This document shows positions 60,397 to 64,000 of a DNA stretch of 64,000 bases, piece after piece (the stretch's first letter is position 1; each line of letters begins with the position of its first letter). Location of the stretch: NCBI RefSeq assembly GCF_002294725.1, contig NZ_NSFT01000018.1, positions 26,766 through 90,765 of the forward strand, in the 5' to 3' direction. The notes beneath the pieces were generated by a model, which was given only the letters and a program-made list of their open reading frames with translations, was not told where the DNA came from and did no database searches. Source of the stretch: Mesorhizobium sp. WSM4313 (GTDB lineage: Bacteria > Pseudomonadota > Alphaproteobacteria > Rhizobiales > Rhizobiaceae). Both the position numbers and the translations under genes were made by a program.

Positions 60397-60437
60397 TTGC
60401 ATGCGTAAAAATAATTAATTGACGTGAAAAATTTCAC
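60397..60437. promoter_or_regulatory. Operator-like region C between lacI and the second PfkB gene
   Basis: AT-rich spacer with two weaker matches to sites A/B: TTGCATGCGTAAAA at 60397-60410 and TTGACGTGAAAAATT at 60419-60433 (minus strand AATTTTTCACGTCAA). Same orientation of the TTTTACG and CGTCAA elements, but spacing differs by one to two bases. Probably autoregulatory for lacI and the kinase-GatZ pair. Confidence 0.5.
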
Positions 60438-60494
60438 GCTATATTGAATTGCGGACGGAGCACGCTGTGCGGCGGCGAATGCCGGAGTTCATGG

Positions 60495-61442
60495 ATGAAG
60501 AAGCTGGTCTGCGCCGGTGAAATCCTCGTCGAGATCATGGCTGAACGCATCGGCCAGAGCTTTCTCGAGCCTGGACCGCTGGTAGGTCCGTTTCCGTCCG
60601 GCGCCCCCGCGATCTTCGTCGGCCAAGCGGCAGCGCTTGGGCAACCGGCGGGCCTCATCGGCGCCGTCGGCGAGGACGATTTTGGTCAGCTGAACATTGA
60701 CCGGCTGCGAGCGCTCGGCGCCGATGTTTCGGCAATCGCGTCCCACAAAGGCCATGCCACCGGCACTGCCTTCGTCACTTATCTGGCCGATGCCTCCCGG
60801 CATTTCGTCTTCAACATCCGCAACAGCGCGGCGGGCCTGATGGCCATCGATGACGCCGCAAGACACTTGCTTGCCGACGCCGACCACTTTCATGTCATGG
60901 GCTCGTCGCTGTTTTCGGACAAGGCGACCGACGTTGTGCTCGCCGCGACCGCGGCCGTGAAGGCCAGGGGCGGCACCGTGTCCTTCGACCCCAACGTCCG
61001 CCGCGAGATCCTACAGGTTTCCGGCATGCGCGCCTCGCTGGACAAGGTGCTGGCGGAAACCGACGTCTTCCTGCCCAGCGGGGACGAATTGTTCCTGTTC
61101 TCTTCGGCCGGTGACGAGAAGGGCGCAGTTGATGATCTGTTGGGCCGAGGCATTTCCTGCGTCGTGTTGAAGAAGGGCGCAGACGGTGCCGCCTATCACG
61201 ACCGGCAGGGCGCGGTCGCTTTGCCAGCTTTTCCTGTCGAGGAGGTCGACCCGACCGGAGCCGGCGACTGCTTCGGCGCCGCCTTCGTTTCAATGTGGTT
61301 GCGCGACGCCGCACCTGTCGATGCCCTGCGCGTCGCCAATGCCTGCGGCGCGCTTGCCGTTACCCGCAAGGGACCGATGGAAGGCATCCATCGACTCGCC
61401 GAGGTCGAGGCCTTCATCCTCAACGCCGGGGCGCACGCATGA
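60495..61442 (+). CDS. PfkB-family sugar kinase (2), tagatose-kinase-like
   Basis: A 315-residue kinase: KKLVCAGEILVEIMAERIGQ, PFPSGAPAIFVGQAAALGQP, LIGAVGEDDFGQLNIDRLRA, and VEEVDPTGAGDCFGAAFVSM (anion hole and catalytic Asp). The GAPA-x-F-VGQAAALG segment, in place of GG-x-x-x-N-x-A, marks the subgroup that includes tagatose and sugar-acid kinases. ATG 60495 chosen over the overlapping out-of-frame ATG at 60491. Overlaps the next gene by 4 bases, so the product likely goes straight to the GatZ-type enzyme. Confidence 0.88.
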   Translation: MKKLVCAGEILVEIMAERIGQSFLEPGPLVGPFPSGAPAIFVGQAAALGQPAGLIGAVGEDDFGQLNIDRLRALGADVSAIASHKGHATGTAFVTYLADASRHFVFNIRNSAAGLMAIDDAARHLLADADHFHVMGSSLFSDKATDVVLAATAAVKARGGTVSFDPNVRREILQVSGMRASLDKVLAETDVFLPSGDELFLFSSAGDEKGAVDDLLGRGISCVVLKKGADGAAYHDRQGAVALPAFPVEEVDPTGAGDCFGAAFVSMWLRDAAPVDALRVANACGALAVTRKGPMEGIHRLAEVEAFILNAGAHA

Positions 61443-62725
61443 CGAGCGCCACCGCCCGTTTTGCCAAGATCGCTGCGCGCCGCGCCGCCGGCGGCAAGGG
61501 TGGCATCGCCTCGATCTGCTCGGCGCATCCGCTGGTGATCGAGGCAACGCTGCGCCACGGCGCGGCGCATGGTGCCGATGTGCTGATCGAGGCAACCTGC
61601 AACCAGGTCAACCACGAGGGCGGCTACACCGGCATGACGCCGGCCGCCTTTCGCGGCCTCGTCGAAACGCATGCCAGAAGGGCTGGTCTTCCCCTCGATC
61701 GTCTGATTCTCGGCGGCGACCATCTTGGACCCAATCCCTGGAAGCACAACTCCGCTGCCGAGGCGATGCGGAAAGCGGCCGCGATGATCGACGCCTATGC
61801 GGCCGCCGGCTTCACCAAGCTGCATCTCGACACCAGCATGGCCTGCGTCGACGATCCGGTGCCGCTCCCCGACGAGACGATTGCCGCCCGCGCGGCCGAG
61901 CTTGCCAAGGTCGCCGAGGCGGCCGTCGCGCGTACCGGCGGTGAGAAACCCGTCTACATCATCGGTACCGAGGTGCCGGTCCCCGGCGGTGCCCTGGAGC
62001 CGCTCGAGCATATGCAAGTGACCGAGCCGGCCGACGCGCTCCGTTCCGTCGAGCTCCACCGCCAGGCCTTTGCAAGCGTTGGGCTCGACGAGGCCTTTGA
62101 CCGGGTCGTCGGCGTCGTCGTCCAGCCCGGTGTCGAATTCGGCAATGCCGATATCATTGCCTATGCGCCGGAGAAGGCGATCGAGTTGGTCGCTGTGCTG
62201 GAACGCATGCCGCAATTCGTTTTCGAAGCGCACTCGACCGACTACCAGCCGGCGGAAGCGCTGGGCATGCTCGTGCGTGACGGTTTCGCCATCCTCAAAG
62301 TCGGCCCATGGCTGACCTTCGCGCTACGCGAGGCGCTCTACGGCCTCAGTCTGATCGCCGATCAGATGGTTCCCGACCCGTCCCGGGAAAACCTGCAGGC
62401 GGCGATGGAGCGGGTGATGCTCGCCTCGCCCGAGAACTGGCGCAACTACTATTCCGGCACATCGAACGAGCAACGCCTGCAGCGGCATTTCTCCTTCAGC
62501 GACCGCATCCGTTACTACTGGCTGACGCCGGAAGCGCAGCGCGCGACCCGAGCGGTGTTGGCCGCGCTTGGCGACACGGAGATTCCCCGCCCGCTGATCA
62601 GCCAATTTATTGGCCATCTCGATGTCGACGTCGGCGCGGGCCGCATCAGACCGACCGCGCATGGGCTTCTGCTCGGCAGCGTGACACGCGTGCTCGACAT
62701 CTATCGCAACGCCACGAACCAGTAA
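61439..62725 (+). CDS. GatZ/KbaZ-type protein (tagatose-phosphate metabolism)
   Basis: A 428-residue TIM barrel: GGKGGIASICSAHPLVIEAT, LIEATCNQVNHEGGYTGMTP, LILGGDHLGPNPWKHNSAAE, FTKLHLDTSMACVDDPVPLP, and FVFEAHSTDYQPAEALGMLV. In enteric bacteria GatZ/KbaZ is the non-catalytic partner of a class II tagatose-bisphosphate aldolase (GatY/KbaY); no GatY is encoded here. In Agrobacterium a stand-alone member paired with a sugar kinase was, as I recall, assigned as a tagatose-6-phosphate 4-epimerase, which fits this context better. Confidence 0.88.
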   Translation: MTSATARFAKIAARRAAGGKGGIASICSAHPLVIEATLRHGAAHGADVLIEATCNQVNHEGGYTGMTPAAFRGLVETHARRAGLPLDRLILGGDHLGPNPWKHNSAAEAMRKAAAMIDAYAAAGFTKLHLDTSMACVDDPVPLPDETIAARAAELAKVAEAAVARTGGEKPVYIIGTEVPVPGGALEPLEHMQVTEPADALRSVELHRQAFASVGLDEAFDRVVGVVVQPGVEFGNADIIAYAPEKAIELVAVLERMPQFVFEAHSTDYQPAEALGMLVRDGFAILKVGPWLTFALREALYGLSLIADQMVPDPSRENLQAAMERVMLASPENWRNYYSGTSNEQRLQRHFSFSDRIRYYWLTPEAQRATRAVLAALGDTEIPRPLISQFIGHLDVDVGAGRIRPTAHGLLLGSVTRVLDIYRNATNQ

Positions 62726-63408
62726 GCGGTCTTCGCTTCCGGACCTCGGATTTGACTTAGCCCGCGTGGATCTCTCATGGAGGGCTCGAGCGAGCCGCAC
62801 ATCTGACAGTGGACAGTAAATCCGTAACTGCTCCTTCTTGAACAGGTCCTGGAAGATCAGCGGGCCCCAAGTGCGGCCGCGTGCGCGCACCAGCGCGCCA
62901 CCGTCGTCCGGGCTGTCTATGGTAATTGATCTTGCGGCGAAAAAGTGCAGCTATCTGGAGCGGCGACGGTACTTTTCGAGATCAGCTGTGGCGGCGTCGA
63001 AAACCACAAAGTGGGAAAAGTTGACTGATTGGCCTCGATAGTTGGTGAAACCGCAAAATTTTTCTTGTGGCAATTTTCCCTTTAAAATCAAAAGCGTAAT
63101 TTTTTGACGGTCTTGATGCCTGTGTTTGGACGGCGGCAAAAAGTATTTTCCAGTAATTTCAATGGGTTATATGCTGTTTGAACAATCGAGTGGGAGTAAC
63201 AGGAAGTACCATGGAGTAGGCATGGGATAGGAGGATGTATAAGCGATCGGAGACCAGCGACAGATAGAAATCGAGCGACGCTGCTCCGCAGGCGGTATAA
63301 GCCCAGGTCGTGTCCTCATCAGCCGACTGGCAGACTATTGGCCGCCAATGCCAAGGAACCACATTCCCATCGGCCAGTTCACTTTCTATGGTGAAAGGAG
63401 CACGGGCC
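62726..63408. other. Gap with one doubtful small ORF
   Basis: Most of it is unassigned. A minus-strand frame at 62951-63139 starts with TTG and reads LPPSKHRHQDRQKITLLILK, GKLPQEKFCGFTNYRGQSVN, FSHFVVFDAATADLEKYRRR; composition is protein-like but no family is recognised and no ribosome binding site is clear. Around 63060-63110 the DNA is AT-rich. The end of the gap holds the leader of the VOC gene. Confidence 0.4.
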
Positions 63409-63774
63409 ATGGCATCCGTCCGATACATTGTGACAGACGTTGACACTTCGGTCGCGTTTTATCGCGATAACCTCGAGTTCGAGGTTGACATGCACAACCC
63501 TGGCAAGTTCGCAGCGCTCATTCGCGATGATCTCACGCTTTACCTTAGCGCTCCGGGGGCAGGCAGTGGAGGAACTGCTGGCGGCAAACCAGAACCTGGC
63601 GGGTGGAACCGATTCATGATCGTCACGAAGGACATAGATGTCGTCGTCGGCCGGTTGAACGATGCAGGCGTCAAATTCAAAGGAGAAATCAGCGAGGCGG
63701 GAGCTGGTCGCGCCAGACTTCTGGAAGATCCGTCGGGCAATCTGGTTGAGCTGTTTGAGTTCAAGAAGAAATGA
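63409..63774 (+). CDS. VOC-family (glyoxalase/bleomycin-resistance-like) protein
   Basis: A 121-residue two-module VOC protein: ASVRYIVTDVDTSVAFYRDN then LEFEVDMHNPGKFAALIRDD in the first module, and NRFMIVTKDIDVVVGRLNDA, RLLEDPSGNLVELFEFKKK in the second. The final E-x-F-E and the D-P-S-G-N turn are typical of the fold; metal-ligand positions are incomplete, so an enzymatic role is uncertain. ATG 63409 has AAAGGAG eight bases before it. Stands alone at the end of the window. Confidence 0.88.
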   Translation: MASVRYIVTDVDTSVAFYRDNLEFEVDMHNPGKFAALIRDDLTLYLSAPGAGSGGTAGGKPEPGGWNRFMIVTKDIDVVVGRLNDAGVKFKGEISEAGAGRARLLEDPSGNLVELFEFKKK

Positions 63775-64000
63775 GTGCGCGCAGATCGTCAACAACGACG
63801 TTCATGTTCATGCGCTTCGCAAGTCCGACGAATGCAGCTGAGGGAGCTGCCCGGCTGGCATTGAAGTGCGTGGCCGCACTTGATGCCACAGTCGCTGAAA
63901 CCAAGCAGACAAGCAATCCGAGCCGCTCGCGCTGCGCGACCGCCCCATAGCGCCCCGAGATCCGCTCGCGGCCGGTGATTCCTAGCGACCGGCCCATTCC

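Noticed and set aside
63761..63997. Minus-strand frame at the window edge
   Set aside because: No recognisable sequence, overlaps the end of the VOC gene, and is open only because it reaches the window end. Could be the 3' part of a gene beyond the window, but this is not supported.

Overview
The window looks like chromosome or symbiosis-island DNA of a rhizobial alphaproteobacterium, most likely Mesorhizobium. Reasons: high GC; a full fixLJ-fixK-fixNOQP-fixGHIS microoxic regulon; an alphaproteobacterial ALA synthase (HemA); several small protein families typical of rhizobia; a rhizobial palindromic intergenic repeat; and remnants of rhizobial-plasmid type tra genes.

Region 1 (about 1-17 kb) is an accessory zone with much decay. 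It opens with an exported GH16 glycanase carrying RTX repeats and an AT-rich LuxR-type regulator with a degenerate receiver. A graveyard follows: remnants of a serine recombinase, an ATP-dependent DNA ligase, a DUF4034 protein, traC/traD and a headless traA, and a broken IS66 element. Two small rhizobial protein families recur here, three copies each, mostly damaged. Apparently intact genes include pcm, a DUF4440-like exported protein, a Crp/Fnr regulator, a DUF6894 protein and a LOV-domain HWE histidine kinase.

Region 2 (about 17.8-38.7 kb) is a compact, nearly intact low-oxygen block: PNPOx-like flavoprotein, hemA, fixLJ, fixGHIS (cbb3 oxidase assembly), fixNOQP (cbb3 oxidase), hemN, a two-TM potassium-channel-like protein, group III truncated haemoglobin, nirV, nirK, pseudoazurin, an NnrR-like regulator, a DUF1858 protein and fixK. 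TTGAT-N4-ATCAA type boxes lie before hemA, fixG, fixN and hemN. TTGCG-N4-CGCAA boxes lie before nirK and between pseudoazurin and nnrR. A hybrid box lies before the channel gene. A palindrome before fixK is a candidate FixJ site. Read together: FixL senses O2, FixJ activates fixK, and FixK activates the oxidase and haem genes, while the NnrR-like factor probably handles nitrite reduction.

Region 3 (about 39-41.2 kb) is a short decayed junction holding pieces of a LysR gene, livG, a frameshifted livF and an AcoR-type GAF domain.

Region 4 (41.2-62.7 kb) is a 21-kb carbohydrate catabolic supercluster. It has a CUT2 ABC transporter with an allose-type binding protein, a CUT1 ABC transporter, three Gfo/Idh/MocA dehydrogenases, two TIM-barrel sugar isomerase/epimerases, an allulose-6-phosphate-epimerase-like protein, a ROK kinase, two PfkB kinases, a class I aldolase, two alpha/beta hydrolases, a LacI repressor and a lone GatZ-type protein. 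A 30-bp operator-like sequence is repeated (25 of 30 identical) at two promoters, with a weaker form at a third beside lacI. This suggests one regulon for an uncharacterised sugar or glycoside. The window ends with a VOC-family protein.
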